This document shows positions 42,939-51,256 of a stretch of 64,000 nt of DNA, in pieces. Position numbers and translations under genes: made by a program. The stretch comes from Streptomyces sp. NBC_00659 (GTDB taxonomy: Bacteria > Actinomycetota > Actinomycetes > Streptomycetales > Streptomycetaceae), in NCBI RefSeq assembly GCF_036226925.1, contig NZ_CP109031.1, positions 1,116,001 to 1,180,000 on the forward strand, written 5' to 3'. The notes beneath the pieces were generated by a model. The model was not told the DNA's origin. It was given only the letters and a program-made list of their open reading frames with translations, and searched no databases. Within the stretch, counting starts at the first letter, position 1, and every line of letters begins with the position of its first letter.

Positions 42939-43898
42939 ATGGCAGGGTTCAGCACGGATCCGGGCGGCGTGGTCCAGCGGTTGCGGGACGGCATGGCGAG
43001 CGGGGTCCTGTCCTTCCCGCTCACAAGCTTCACGGCGGACGGCGACCTCGACCCGGAGTCCTACCGGGCCTACCTGGCCGGCCGGCTCGCCACGGCTCCG
43101 GGCGCGGTGTTCCCCGCCTGCGGAACCGGCGAGTTCAGCGCGCTGGACGAGGACGAGTACCGCGCCGTCGTCACCGCCACGGTCGAGGTCGCCGACGGCC
43201 GCATGCCCGTGGTCGCGGGCACCGGCTATGGATGGGCACAGGCGCTGCGGTTCGCCCGGATCGCCGAGGAGGCCGGCGCGGACGCCCTCCTCGTACTGCC
43301 GCACTATCTCGTCGAGGCCCCCGAGTCCGGCCTGGTCGAGCAGCTGCGCCGGATCGCCGCCGGGACCCGGCTGCCACTCATCGCCTACCAGCGTGGCCCG
43401 GTCGCTTTCACCCCCGAGGGACTGCGGGCCGTCGCGGCGGTCCCGGGCGTCATCGGACTCAAGGACGGGCACAGCGACCTGGACCGGCTCCAGCGCCTCA
43501 CGCTCGCCGCGCCCGACGGCTTCCTCTTCTTCAACGGGGCCGCCACCGCCGAGATCCAGGCCCGCGCGTACGCCGCCGTCGGCGTCCCCGCCTACTCGTC
43601 GGCCGTCCACGCGTTCGCACCCGAGATCGCCGGCGCCTTCTTCACCGCCCTGCGCACCGGCGACGAGGCCACCGCGAACAAGCTGCTGCGCGACTTCTAC
43701 GTCCCGCTCGTCGAGCTGCGCGACACGGTGCCCGGCTACGCCGTGTCCCTGGTCAAGGCCGCCGCCCGGCTGCGGGGTCTGCCCGTCGGCCCGGTGCGCG
43801 CGCCGCTCACCGATCCCGCCCCGGCCGATCTGGCCGCTCTGGAGCGGATCCTCGACACGGGACTGGCCCTCGTCGGAGCGGTGCGGCGGCCCACCTGA
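42939..43898 (+). CDS. kdgD: 5-dehydro-4-deoxyglucarate dehydratase
   Basis: A 319-residue member of the dihydrodipicolinate-synthase/aldolase class. It converts 5-dehydro-4-deoxyglucarate to 2-oxoglutarate semialdehyde, CO2 and water. GVLSFPLTSFTADGDLD is the KdgD N-terminal signature, VFPACGTGEFSAL corresponds to the TTGE loop, YQRGPVAFTPEGL contains the catalytic tyrosine and GVIGLKDGHSDLDRL the Schiff-base lysine. ATG 42939 is preferred over ATG 42930 because GGGATGAG lies just upstream. It precedes glucarate dehydratase by 111 bp, giving a two-step glucarate pathway. Confidence 0.92.
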   Translation: MAGFSTDPGGVVQRLRDGMASGVLSFPLTSFTADGDLDPESYRAYLAGRLATAPGAVFPACGTGEFSALDEDEYRAVVTATVEVADGRMPVVAGTGYGWAQALRFARIAEEAGADALLVLPHYLVEAPESGLVEQLRRIAAGTRLPLIAYQRGPVAFTPEGLRAVAAVPGVIGLKDGHSDLDRLQRLTLAAPDGFLFFNGAATAEIQARAYAAVGVPAYSSAVHAFAPEIAGAFFTALRTGDEATANKLLRDFYVPLVELRDTVPGYAVSLVKAAARLRGLPVGPVRAPLTDPAPADLAALERILDTGLALVGAVRRPT

Positions 43899-43903
43899 GG
43901 CAC

Positions 43904-43954
43904 GCGGGGAACGGCCCCGCGGGGCTCGGGGCGGGCCGGACCCTGGCCCGCCCC
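43904..43954 (+). terminator. two adjacent hairpins between kdgD and gudD
   Basis: GCGGGG-aacgg-CCCCGC (43904-43920) is followed by GGGGCGGGCC-N7-GGCCCGCCCC (43928-43954). They may stop or attenuate transcription from kdgD into gudD, or stabilise the mRNA end. Confidence 0.55.
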
Positions 43955-44009
43955 GTCGCCGTCATCCTGGGATTCCCGGCCCCGGTCACCCACGTACACA
44001 AGGAATGTG

Positions 44010-45344
44010 ATGAAGAGTCAGCAACCGACGATCACCGAGTTCTCCGTCTACCCCGTCGCCGGACGGGACTGCATGGAACTGAATTTGTCGGGCGCCCACG
44101 GTCCCTGGTTCACCCGCAATGTCGTGGTCCTCAGGGACTCCGAGGGGCGGACCGGGCTCGGCGAGGTGCCGGGCGGGGAGAAGATCACCCGGACGCTGCG
44201 GGACGCCGGGCCCCTGGTCCTCGGGGCGAAGGTGGGCGATTTCCAGCGTGTCCTGCGTGACATCGGGGACCGCTTCGGCGACCGGGACGCGGGCGGCCGG
44301 GGCGCCCAGACCTTCGACCTGCGCACGACCGTCCACGCCGTCACGGCCGTCGAGGCGGCCCTTCTCGACCTGCTCGGCCGGCACCTCGACGTGCCGGTCG
44401 CCGCCCTCCTCGGTGACGGACAGCAACGCGACCGGGTGCGGGTTCTGGGCTACCTCTTCTTCGTCGGCGACCCGGACCGCACGGATCTGCCGTACGTACG
44501 CGAGAGCGGCTCGGACGTGGACTGGTACCGCCTGCGGCACGAGGAGTCGCTGACGCCCGCCGCGATCGTCCGGCAGGCCGAGGCCGCCCACGCGCTGTAC
44601 GGGTTCCGGGACTTCAAACTCAAGGGCGGCGTCCTGGAAGGCACCGAGGAGGTCAGGGCCGTACGCGCGCTCAAGGACCGCTTCCCCGAGGCCCGCGTCA
44701 CGCTCGACCCCAATGGCGCCTGGTCGCTGCGCGAGGCGATCGAGCTGTGCGGGCCCCTGGTCGGCACGCTCGCCTACGCCGAGGACCCCTGCGGCGCCGA
44801 GGGCGGCTACTCGGGGCGGGAGATCCTGGCCGAGTTCCGCCGGGCGACCGGGCTGCCGACGGCGACCAACATGATCGCCACGGACTGGCGGCAGCTCACC
44901 CACGCCCTGGCGCTCCAGTCGGTCTCGATCCCGCTCGCCGACCCTCACTTCTGGACCATGCGGGGCTCGGTGCGTGTGGCCCAGCTCTGCAACGCGATGG
45001 GCCTGACCTGGGGCTGCCACTCGAACAACCACTTCGACATCTCGCTCGCCATGGTCACCCACTGCGGAGCCGCCGCACCTGGCCCGTACAACGCCCTGGA
45101 CACCCACTGGATCTGGCAGGAGGGCCTGGAGCGGCTCACGGTCGCCCCGCCGCGCATCGTCGACGGCGAGATCGCGGTGCCGGACGCACCGGGCCTCGGC
45201 GTCGAGCTGGACATGGACCGGCTGCTGGCGGCGCACGAGCTGTACCTGAAGGAGGCTCTCGGCGCCCGGGACGACGCCGTCGCCATGCGCCATCTGGTTC
45301 CCGGGTGGGAATTCGCCCCCAAGCGGCCGGCCCTGGTGCGCTGA
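44010..45344 (+). CDS. gudD: glucarate dehydratase
   Basis: A 444-residue enolase-superfamily enzyme that dehydrates D-glucarate to 5-dehydro-4-deoxyglucarate. The N-terminal capping domain contains [42 protein letters not shown] has the KxK pair, [11 protein letters not shown] and YAEDPCG supply metal ligands, and [17 protein letters not shown] carries the general-base histidine. ATG 44010, three bases after an in-frame GTG, has AAGGAA at the right distance. The upstream kdgD gene uses its product. Confidence 0.94.
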   Translation: MKSQQPTITEFSVYPVAGRDCMELNLSGAHGPWFTRNVVVLRDSEGRTGLGEVPGGEKITRTLRDAGPLVLGAKVGDFQRVLRDIGDRFGDRDAGGRGAQTFDLRTTVHAVTAVEAALLDLLGRHLDVPVAALLGDGQQRDRVRVLGYLFFVGDPDRTDLPYVRESGSDVDWYRLRHEESLTPAAIVRQAEAAHALYGFRDFKLKGGVLEGTEEVRAVRALKDRFPEARVTLDPNGAWSLREAIELCGPLVGTLAYAEDPCGAEGGYSGREILAEFRRATGLPTATNMIATDWRQLTHALALQSVSIPLADPHFWTMRGSVRVAQLCNAMGLTWGCHSNNHFDISLAMVTHCGAAAPGPYNALDTHWIWQEGLERLTVAPPRIVDGEIAVPDAPGLGVELDMDRLLAAHELYLKEALGARDDAVAMRHLVPGWEFAPKRPALVR

Positions 45345-45434
45345 CCGCCGCCCGACCCCGGACCCGCTCCCGCAAAAAGCGCCGCCGACCCCTTGCACTG
45401 AAGGGCGGACACCTGAATTACTGTCCGGAAGAGA

Positions 45435-45454
45435 ACGACCGAATGATCGGTCGT
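45435..45454. promoter_or_regulatory. perfect 20-bp palindrome upstream of paaK
   Basis: ACGACCGA-ATGA-TCGGTCGT, 8-bp perfect arms, ends 35 bp before the paaK start. Its core ACCGA...TCGGT resembles PaaR (TetR-family) operators that respond to phenylacetyl-CoA. Confidence 0.75.
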
Positions 45455-45488
45455 CCACTATGGCACGGTTGGCGAGGGAGAGGGCGCG

Positions 45489-46796
45489 ATGGCGGGCTCG
45501 GCGGACTCGAAGGGCCTGCTCGACGCGGGCGAGCGGCTGGACCTGGAGGAACTGCGGGCGCTCCAGCTGGAGCGGCTGCGCGCGTCGCTGCGGCACGCCT
45601 ACGAGAACGTCCCCTTCTACCGGGAGTCCTTCGACAAGGCCGGGCTGCGCCCCGACGACTGCCGCTCGCTCGCCGATCTGACCCGGTTCCCGTTCACGGT
45701 GAAGGCGGATCTGCGGGAGAACTACCCGTACGGGATGTTCGCCGTGCCGCAGGACCGCATCCGGCGCATCCACGCGTCGAGCGGGACGACCGGGCGGCCC
45801 ACGGTCGTCGGCTACACGGAGAACGACCTGTCCATGTGGGCCGACATGGTGGCCCGTTCGATCCGCGCGGCGGGCGGCCGACCGGGCGACAAGGTCCATA
45901 TCGCCTACGGCTACGGCCTGTTCACCGGCGGACTCGGCGCCCACTACGGCGCGGAACGCCTCGGCTGTACGGTGATCCCCGCGTCCGGCGGCATGACGGC
46001 ACGTCAGGTCCAGCTGATCCAGGACCTGAAGCCCGAGATCATCATGGTGACACCGTCGTACATGCTGACCCTGCTCGACGAGTTCGAGCGCCAGGGCGTG
46101 GACCCGCGCGGCACCTCACTGCGGGTCGGCGTGTTCGGGGCCGAGCCGTGGACCGAGGAGATGCGCCGCGAGATCGAGGAGCGGTTCGCGATCGACGCGG
46201 TGGACATCTACGGGCTCTCGGAGGTCATCGGCCCCGGCGTCGCCCAGGAGTGCGTGGAGACCAAGGACGGTCTGCACATCTGGGAGGACCACTTCTACCC
46301 GGAGGTCGTCGACCCCCTCACCGGTGAGGTGCTGCCGGACGGCGAGGAGGGCGAACTGGTCTTCACCTCGCTCACCAAGGAGGCCATGCCCGTGGTCCGT
46401 TACCGGACACGGGACCTGACGCGGCTGCTGCCCGGTACGGCGCGGGTCTTCCGCCGGATGGAGAAGATCACCGGGCGCAGCGACGACATGGTGATCCTGC
46501 GCGGGGTCAATCTCTTCCCGACACAGATCGAGGAGATCGTGCTGCGGACTCCCGCGGTCGCCCCGCACTTCCAGCTCCGGCTGACCCGCGAGGGCCGTCT
46601 CGACGCCCTCACCGTACGCGCGGAGGCCCGGTACGGCGCCACACCCGAGCAGCGCGAGGCGGCGGCGCGGACGATCACCGCGGGCATCAAGGACGGGATC
46701 GGCGTCTCGGTCACCGTGGAGATCGTCGAACCGGAGTCCCTGGAACGGTCGGTGGGCAAGCTGAAGCGGATCGTGGACCTGCGCCCGCGCGCCTGA
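45489..46796 (+). CDS. paaK: phenylacetate-CoA ligase
   Basis: A 435-residue ANL ligase of the compact PaaK class. It makes phenylacetyl-CoA from phenylacetate, ATP and CoA. LRHAYENVPFYRESFDKAGL is the family N terminus, IHASSGTTGRPTVVGYT the P-loop, GYGLFTGGLGAHYGAERLGCTVIPASGG and VDIYGLSEVIGPGVAQEC are PaaK-specific blocks, and MVILRGVNLFPTQIEEI starts the C-terminal lobe. A perfect palindrome upstream points to PaaR-like control. The other paa genes (monooxygenase and so on) are not in the window, so it may act alone or serve the neighbouring ligase genes. Confidence 0.94.
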   Translation: MAGSADSKGLLDAGERLDLEELRALQLERLRASLRHAYENVPFYRESFDKAGLRPDDCRSLADLTRFPFTVKADLRENYPYGMFAVPQDRIRRIHASSGTTGRPTVVGYTENDLSMWADMVARSIRAAGGRPGDKVHIAYGYGLFTGGLGAHYGAERLGCTVIPASGGMTARQVQLIQDLKPEIIMVTPSYMLTLLDEFERQGVDPRGTSLRVGVFGAEPWTEEMRREIEERFAIDAVDIYGLSEVIGPGVAQECVETKDGLHIWEDHFYPEVVDPLTGEVLPDGEEGELVFTSLTKEAMPVVRYRTRDLTRLLPGTARVFRRMEKITGRSDDMVILRGVNLFPTQIEEIVLRTPAVAPHFQLRLTREGRLDALTVRAEARYGATPEQREAAARTITAGIKDGIGVSVTVEIVEPESLERSVGKLKRIVDLRPRA

Positions 46797-46802
46797 CCGG
46801 CT

Positions 46803-46848
46803 GCGGACAGGGCCGCGGGGCGCCTGACACCCCCGCGGCCCTGTCCGC
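46803..46848. terminator. bidirectional terminator with 18-bp perfect stem
   Basis: Arms 46803-46820 and 46831-46848 are perfectly complementary (GCGGACAGGGCCGCGGGG outward) around a 10-nt loop. It lies between the convergent paaK and acyl-CoA synthetase genes and touches the latter's stop codon. Confidence 0.9.
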
Positions 46849-48347
46849 TACGCCGGGCCGAACCGGTCCCGCAGTTCCCGCTTGAGGATCTTCCCGCTGG
46901 CGTTGCGGGGCAGCTCGTCCACGAACAGGACCCGCTTGGGCGCCTTGAAGTGGGCGAGCTTCTCACGTGCGTGGGCGATGAGTTCGTCCTCGGTGACCTC
47001 GCCCCGGGGGACGACGACCGCGGTGACGGCCTCGATCCAGCGCTCGTCGGGCAGCCCGACGACGGCGACCTCGGCGACCCCCTCGTGCGTGTACAGGGCG
47101 TCCTCGACCTGCCGTGAAGCGACCAGGACACCACCGGAGTTGATGACGTCCTTCACCCGGTCCACCACGGTGAAGTATCCGTGGGCGTCGCGCACGGCGA
47201 GGTCTCCCGAGTGGAACCAGCCGTCGCGGAACGCCTCGGCCGTCTCCTCGGGCTTGTCCCAGTAGCCCTCGCACAACTGCGGTGAGCGGTAGACGACTTC
47301 GCCCGGTGTCCCGTCCGGCACGTCCTTGCCGTCCTCGTCGACGACCCGCGCGTCCACGAACAGCACCGGAGTGCCGCAGGAGTCCATCCGGCCCTTGTGC
47401 TCGTCGGGGCCGAGGACGGTGGCGAGGGGACCGATCTCGCTCTGGCCGAAGCAGTTGTAGAAGGCCAGCTTCGGCAGCCGTTCGCGGAGCCGTTCCAGGA
47501 CGGGGACCGGCATGATCGACGCGCCGTAGTACGCCTTGCGCAGGCCGCTCAGGTCGCGTTCGGCGAAGTCGGGACGGTTCGACAGCCCGATCCACACGGT
47601 GGGCGGGGCGAACAGGCTGTCCGCGCGGCCCGCCTCGATCAGGTCGAAGATCTGTCCGCCGTCCGGCGCGTCGAGGATCGTGTTCGAGGCGCCGACCGCG
47701 AGGTAGGGCAGCAGGAACACATGCATCTGCGCCGAGTGGTAGAGCGGCAGCGAGTGCACCGGCAGGTCCCCGGCACTCAGATCGAGGGCGGTGATCGCGC
47801 TCAGGTACTCGTGCACCAGGGCGCGGTGCGTCATCATCGCGCCCTTGGGCAGCGCGGTGGTGCCCGAGGTGTAGAGGAGCTGTACGAGCGTGTCGCCGCG
47901 GGGCTCGTCACCGTCGTACGGGCGTGCCGCCTCCAGTCGTACGAGGAGTGAGTCGTCGGCGTCGCGCAGCGGCAGGGTCCGTACGCCCTCCGGGAGCCGG
48001 CCGGCGAGGTCGGGGTCGGTCAGGACCAGGGCGCATCCCGACTGGCCGACGATGTAGGCGAGGTCGTCGCCGGTCAGGTTCTGGTTCACGGGCACATGGA
48101 CGAGTCCCGCGCGGGCGCAGGCGAGGAAGCCGATCAGATAGGCGTCCGAGTTGTGGCCGTAGGCGCCCACGCGGTCCCCCGGGGACAACCCCGCGTCGAG
48201 CAGGACGGTGGCCGCCCGGGAGACGGCCTCGTCGAGTTCCGCGTAGGTCCAGGAGCGCTCCCGGTAGTCGACGGCGCGCCGCGCCGGTGTGCGCCGGGCA
48301 CTGCGCCGCAGTACCCCGTCAACCGTACTGCCGTGTCCAGGCGTCAT
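46848..48347 (-). CDS. acyl-CoA synthetase (AMP-forming)
   Basis: A 499-residue ANL ligase. LLYTSGTTALPKGAMMTHRALVHEY is the P-loop, YNCFGQSEIGPLATVL the A5 block, DGWFHSGDLAVRDAHGYFTVVDRVKDVINSGG the hinge and A8 region, and LPRNASGKILKRELRDRF the C-terminal lysine motif. The sequence is closest in style to long/medium-chain fatty-acyl-CoA synthetases. ATG 48347 with AGGA upstream is chosen. It is divergent from the disrupted acylase gene; the shared gap has a CTACC-cgtt-GGTAG inverted repeat. Nothing indicates its exact substrate. Confidence 0.88.
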   Translation of the reverse strand: MTPGHGSTVDGVLRRSARRTPARRAVDYRERSWTYAELDEAVSRAATVLLDAGLSPGDRVGAYGHNSDAYLIGFLACARAGLVHVPVNQNLTGDDLAYIVGQSGCALVLTDPDLAGRLPEGVRTLPLRDADDSLLVRLEAARPYDGDEPRGDTLVQLLYTSGTTALPKGAMMTHRALVHEYLSAITALDLSAGDLPVHSLPLYHSAQMHVFLLPYLAVGASNTILDAPDGGQIFDLIEAGRADSLFAPPTVWIGLSNRPDFAERDLSGLRKAYYGASIMPVPVLERLRERLPKLAFYNCFGQSEIGPLATVLGPDEHKGRMDSCGTPVLFVDARVVDEDGKDVPDGTPGEVVYRSPQLCEGYWDKPEETAEAFRDGWFHSGDLAVRDAHGYFTVVDRVKDVINSGGVLVASRQVEDALYTHEGVAEVAVVGLPDERWIEAVTAVVVPRGEVTEDELIAHAREKLAHFKAPKRVLFVDELPRNASGKILKRELRDRFGPA

Positions 48348-48445
48348 GTCACGTGATCCTCGGTCCACGGGAGGGGGAGGTCAAGTCACCGCACGCGAGC
48401 CGGACGGAAGCCGGGCCGGAGCCGGACGGACACTCCGACGGCGCA

Positions 48446-48462
48446 CTACCCGTTGGTAGGCT
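48446..48462 (+). promoter_or_regulatory. inverted repeat over a possible -10 element upstream of the acylase gene
   Basis: CTACC-CGTT-GGTAG (48446-48459) overlaps TAGGCT (48457-48462), a possible -10 element 37 bp before the acylase start. The other elements are unclear. Confidence 0.35.
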
Positions 48463-48498
48463 CAACCGCCCCTTCCCTCAATGATGTTGGGAGGCACG

Positions 48499-49188
48499 AT
48501 GCGCACCCGTGGAAGACGATTACTCGTCACGGCCGTCGCTCTGTTGACCGCCGCGACCACGCTGCCCGCGGCCGCGGCCGAGCGGCACGCCGGACAGGAA
48601 CATCCCTCGCACGGCGGCCTGTCGGCCGTGATCCGCTACACCGAGTACGGCATTCCGCACATCGTCGCCAAGGACTACGCGAACCTCGGCTTCGGCACCG
48701 GCTGGGCCCAGGCCGCCGACCAGGTGTGCACCCTGGCCGACGGGTTCGTGACCCTGCGCGGCGAGCGGTCCCGCTGGTTCGGGCCCGCCGCGGCACCGGA
48801 CGGTTCGCTCTCCTCGGCGTCCACGAACCTCTCCAGCGACCTCTACTACCGCGGTGTGCGCGAGGCCGGCACGGTCGAGAAACTGCTCGCCGAGCCCGCC
48901 CCGCGGGGACCCAGCCGCGATGTCAAGGACCTCATGCGGGGCTGGGCGGCCGGCTACAACGCGTGGCTGTCGCAGAACCGCGTCACCGATCCGGCGTGCC
49001 GGGGAGCCGCCTGGGTCCGCCCGGTGACCCAGGCGGACGTCGCCGCGCGCGGGTTCGCGCTGGCCGTGCTCGGCGGCCAGGGGCGCGGAGTCGACGGCAT
49101 CACGGCCGCGCAGCCACCGACGACGGGAACGCCGGCGGGTGCGGCGGCGACGGACACCGGTGAGCCCGGCAGACCGGCATCACGCTGA
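48499..49188 (+). pseudogene. penicillin acylase family protein, N-terminal fragment
   Basis: GGGAGG precedes ATG 48499. A signal peptide (RRLLVTAVALLTAATTLPAAAA) is followed by the alpha-chain region of Ntn-hydrolase acylases (VIRYTEYGIPHIVAKDYANLGFGTGWAQAADQVCTLADGFVTLRGERSRWFG ... DLMRGWAAGYNAWL). Family homology runs to about GVDGITAAQPPT, after which the frame enters the inserted element and stops at 49188. The catalytic Ser at the start of the beta chain is absent. Leu8 is a TTA codon (48520-48522), so the intact gene would have been bldA-dependent. Relatives hydrolyse acyl-homoserine lactones or beta-lactam side chains. The C-terminal piece lies 4.5 kb away. Confidence 0.85.
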
Positions 49189-49208
49189 CACCCTCAAGGC
49201 CGTCCGTG

Positions 49209-49397
49209 ATGGACGCCCGCTTCCCCGCGCTGGCCCGGATGGAGCGGCAGGCCGCTGCGTACGTCGAGGCGATGCGGATCATCCAGCAGTGGATGCTGCC
49301 CAGCGACACGCGGGCCCTCGGGGAGCTGATGCCCGAGCTGCTGGAGGAAGTCCGGGAGCAGATCGCCGACAACCTCGTCAGGGCGGGCATCAATTGA
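49209..49397 (+). CDS. small hypothetical protein of the element, 62 aa
   Basis: Not recognised. The protein MDARFPALARMERQAAAYVEAMRIIQQWMLPSDTRALGELMPELLEEVREQIADNLVRAGIN is fully helical in character and amphipathic, without membrane or signal features. AAGG lies about 8 bases before ATG 49209 (an in-frame GTG directly precedes it). The next frame begins inside its stop codon, so the two are likely translationally coupled. It is the first gene inside the left edge of the element and could be regulatory or a recombination accessory protein, but nothing proves this. Confidence 0.55.
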   Translation: MDARFPALARMERQAAAYVEAMRIIQQWMLPSDTRALGELMPELLEEVREQIADNLVRAGIN

Positions 49398-49600
49398 GCC
49401 TCCCACCGTCCCGCATCAACCCCGGCCAGCGGCAGCGGCTACGGAAGTTCGTCGCTGTGCACCCCGGCCTGACGCACGCGGAGCTGATGGCCTCAGCCGA
49501 CCGGGTACCGATGCGTCTGCTCATCACGGACGGCCTGACCGAGGTCGTGCACAGGTCCCTGGTCCGCAAGGACGACGACGGCCGGTTCTGGCCAGCCTGA
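49394..49600 (+). CDS. small hypothetical protein, possible winged-helix fold, 68 aa
   Basis: Begins at a TTG that overlaps the previous stop codon (TTGA), so it would be read by coupling. The sequence contains INPGQRQRLRKFVAVHPGLTHAELMASADR and LITDGLTEVVHRSLVRKDDDGRFWPA. The alternation of three short helices and a terminal beta hairpin suits a small winged-helix DNA-binding protein. No family is recognised. As a non-ATG coupled gene it is less certain than its neighbours. Confidence 0.5.
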   Translation: MSLPPSRINPGQRQRLRKFVAVHPGLTHAELMASADRVPMRLLITDGLTEVVHRSLVRKDDDGRFWPA

Positions 49601-49647
49601 GCTGGGCGGACTCGCAGCCAGCTGGATTACCTAAATCGGTTCCGATC

Positions 49648-50244
49648 ATGGACCTGCGGGGCTCAGACTCTTCGTTCATGCTCATCGCTGCTGCAACCAA
49701 AGCAGTCACCGAATCCCACTGGTACGACGACTGGCCCAAGTTCACGCCCGGCTGGCTCGCGTTCGCCTGGGTCGTCATCAATGCGGCATGGAAGGGCCTC
49801 TGGGTCCGCCGCCAGCACCTCGCCCTCGGGCCCGAGGCTGAAGAACTCCGAACCCAGCTCGTCGGAGTGCGGGCGCTCCTTGAGGAAGTGACCTCCGGCA
49901 GCACCCGTGCGGACTGGTTCACACACGAAGACCGGCGCGAGACCGCCCGCGCGCTCCGCGACGCCGCCGAGCGGCGGAAGGACCCCGCACTCAAACTGGC
50001 TCTCGGCCGGGTTGCCGATGCCTGGGACTCGATCTTCGCGTCCGCGCCTCCGGTCCGGACCCGTGTCCGGTTCGTCGGCGGGTCGGAGGAAGTACGCAGG
50101 AGTCGCCAGGAGACCATCCTGGATAACTGCGATCTTGAACGGCTCCAGAACATGACCGACAGGGCACATGAAGCACTGCTGGACGTTCAGACGGCCCTGA
50201 GCCGACTGAACGAGTTGGAGCGCAAGACCCACGGCCGCTCATGA
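49648..50244 (+). CDS. hypothetical protein with one membrane segment and coiled coil
   Basis: A 198-residue protein without a recognised domain. WLAFAWVVINAAWKGLWV near residues 36-53 is a single membrane segment. The rest is charged and helical (HLALGPEAEELRTQLVGVRALLEEV, DRAHEALLDVQTALSRLNELERK), so a cytosolic coiled-coil body anchored at the membrane is expected. ATG 49648 is used; ATG 49678 is an alternative. It ends just before a strong bidirectional hairpin. Confidence 0.6.
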   Translation: MDLRGSDSSFMLIAAATKAVTESHWYDDWPKFTPGWLAFAWVVINAAWKGLWVRRQHLALGPEAEELRTQLVGVRALLEEVTSGSTRADWFTHEDRRETARALRDAAERRKDPALKLALGRVADAWDSIFASAPPVRTRVRFVGGSEEVRRSRQETILDNCDLERLQNMTDRAHEALLDVQTALSRLNELERKTHGRS

Positions 50245-50248
50245 CGAC

Positions 50249-50280
50249 GGAGCCCCGCCGGGCGTACCCGGCGGGGCTCC
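50249..50280. terminator. bidirectional terminator inside the element
   Basis: GGAGCCCCGCCGGG and CCCGGCGGGGCTCC are perfect 14-bp arms with a 4-nt loop, between the convergent 198-residue-protein gene and the small leftward membrane-protein gene. Confidence 0.9.
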
Positions 50281-50294
50281 TGTGTGAGGTCGGG

Positions 50295-50489
50295 CTACGG
50301 CCGCGAGATGGATGCGCCGCGGGGGTCCTGCGCCTGCTTCACGTCGTCCGCGTGCCAGACGGCCCGGGTCTCGGCCCGAGGGCAGAAGAACTCGGCGGCG
50401 CCGGGGGCGTTCATGCCGAGTCCCCAGCTTATGACCCAGGCCATGATGCCGATCAGCACCAGCGTGATCGGGCTCTTCACCTTGCTCAT
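50295..50489 (-). CDS. small membrane protein of the element, 64 aa
   Basis: MSKVKSPITLVLIGIMAWVISWGLG is a membrane segment and the tail (AEFFCPRAETRAVWHADDVKQAQDPRGASISRP) is soluble. GGAGG seven bases upstream makes the start firm. It follows another short hydrophobic gene by 12 bp. Pairs of tiny hydrophobic proteins near each other recall the Spd spread proteins of actinomycete conjugative plasmids, but there is no clear sequence match, so the function is unknown. Confidence 0.65.
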   Translation of the reverse strand: MSKVKSPITLVLIGIMAWVISWGLGMNAPGAAEFFCPRAETRAVWHADDVKQAQDPRGASISRP

Positions 50490-50501
50490 GACTGGACCTC
50501 C

Positions 50502-50660
50502 TCAGATTCCCGGGACGGTGGCGAGGGCCGCCTGTACGAACTCGGACGGGCCGCCCATCAGCAGCACCACGGCGGCGACCGCGATCAGGACGGGAACGCG
50601 GTGCTGCTTGGCGACGAGGAGGATCACTCCGAGGGCGACGAGGGCGCCGAACTCGATCAC
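50502..50660 (-). CDS. very small hydrophobic protein, 52 aa
   Basis: GTG 50660 is preceded by GGGGGG at ideal distance. The product is nearly all membrane-embedded: IEFGALVALGVILLVAKQH and VPVLIAVAAVVLLMGG, two short segments, ending EFVQAALATVPGI. The same frame is open upstream, so it could instead be the tail of a longer protein (see the remnant at 50661-50900); the ribosome site argues for a separate gene. It is probably cotranscribed with the 64-residue membrane protein. Confidence 0.55.
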   Translation of the reverse strand: MIEFGALVALGVILLVAKQHRVPVLIAVAAVVLLMGGPSEFVQAALATVPGI

Positions 50661-50900
50661 GCGTGGCCCCCCTCGGTGGCGGACCGTGCGCAGGTGCCGC
50701 CGGACGGTCTCGGGGTTGGCGTCCGGCAGAGCCTGTACGACGTCGGCCGGGTCGGTGGTGCCGGACTCGAACAGGGCCCGGACGGCGTCCTTGACGGATC
50801 CGGATCCACCGGGCTGTCCTGTCCGGATCCGCTCCGCCTCGGCCACCAGCTCGGGGCGCAGCGGTCGGCAGTCAGGCCGTCGGCGGCCGGGGTGGCCCCC
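50661..50900 (-). pseudogene. probable 3' remnant of a larger element gene
   Basis: The bottom strand reads LRPELVAEAERIRTGQPGG, SGSVKDAVRALFESGTTDPADVVQALPDANPETVRRHLR and TVRHRGGPR. This protein-like helical text with a winged-helix flavour resembles the C-terminal ends of plasmid helicase/ATPase proteins. Upstream of about 50900 the frame turns into low-complexity Pro/Gly/Arg text and no start is credible. I read it as the end of a gene whose body was lost. It could also be the N-terminal part of a fusion to the next hydrophobic segment. Confidence 0.35.
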
Positions 50901-50908
50901 TCCAGACC

Positions 50909-51101
50909 GTGACAGATCCGGCCGACCCGAGGGCGGCGGACTCATCCCGGATCCGGGCCCGGGTGCGGGCGAGCTACCGGGAACGACCCGGCCGCGTACC
51001 GCAGGCTGCTGGAACACGGGCAGTCGTGTGCCGGGTGCAGGCACGGCATGTGCCCCGAGGCCCGGCGTCTGTGGCGGGTGGTCCGGGGACGGACAGCGTA
51101 A
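50909..51101 (+). pseudogene. small cysteine-motif protein gene broken by a frameshift
   Basis: From GTG 50909 one frame reads TDPADPRAADSSRIRARVRASYR. From about 50985 the protein-like text continues in a different frame: NDPAAYRRLLEHGQSCAGCRHGMCPEARRLWRVVRGRTA, with a stop at 51099-51101. A one-base change around 50983-50992 would join them into a protein of about 65 residues with a CxxC-x4-C cluster. A hairpin 17 bp downstream fits the end of this gene. Either the gene is broken or the base call is wrong. Confidence 0.45.
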
Positions 51102-51117
51102 GGCTGACCAGCACGAA

Positions 51118-51145
51118 GCCCGGCCGGAATGCTGCCCGGCCGGGC
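51118..51145. terminator. hairpin after the frameshifted small gene
   Basis: GCCCGGCCGG and CCGGCCGGGC pair over 10 bp with an 8-nt loop. The outer flanks CACGA and TCGTG extend the symmetry imperfectly. Confidence 0.65.
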
Positions 51146-51256
51146 CCCGTCGTGTGTGGCGAGGACCTCAACCCCACTGCCAGCTCACCCTGTTGAGGAA
51201 TCAGCCGGTGCGCGAGGGCCCTCCCTTTGTCGGTGGCGGCTGCCACAATTCGGTCC

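Noticed and set aside
45393-45420. TTGCAC and GAATTA as a paaK promoter
   Set aside because: The -10 match is poor and the spacing uncertain, so no promoter was called although one must lie near the palindrome.
50241-50912. Rightward 223-codon open frame inside the element
   Set aside because: It runs opposite two small leftward genes with strong ribosome sites and through a terminator hairpin; the composition is not protein-like.
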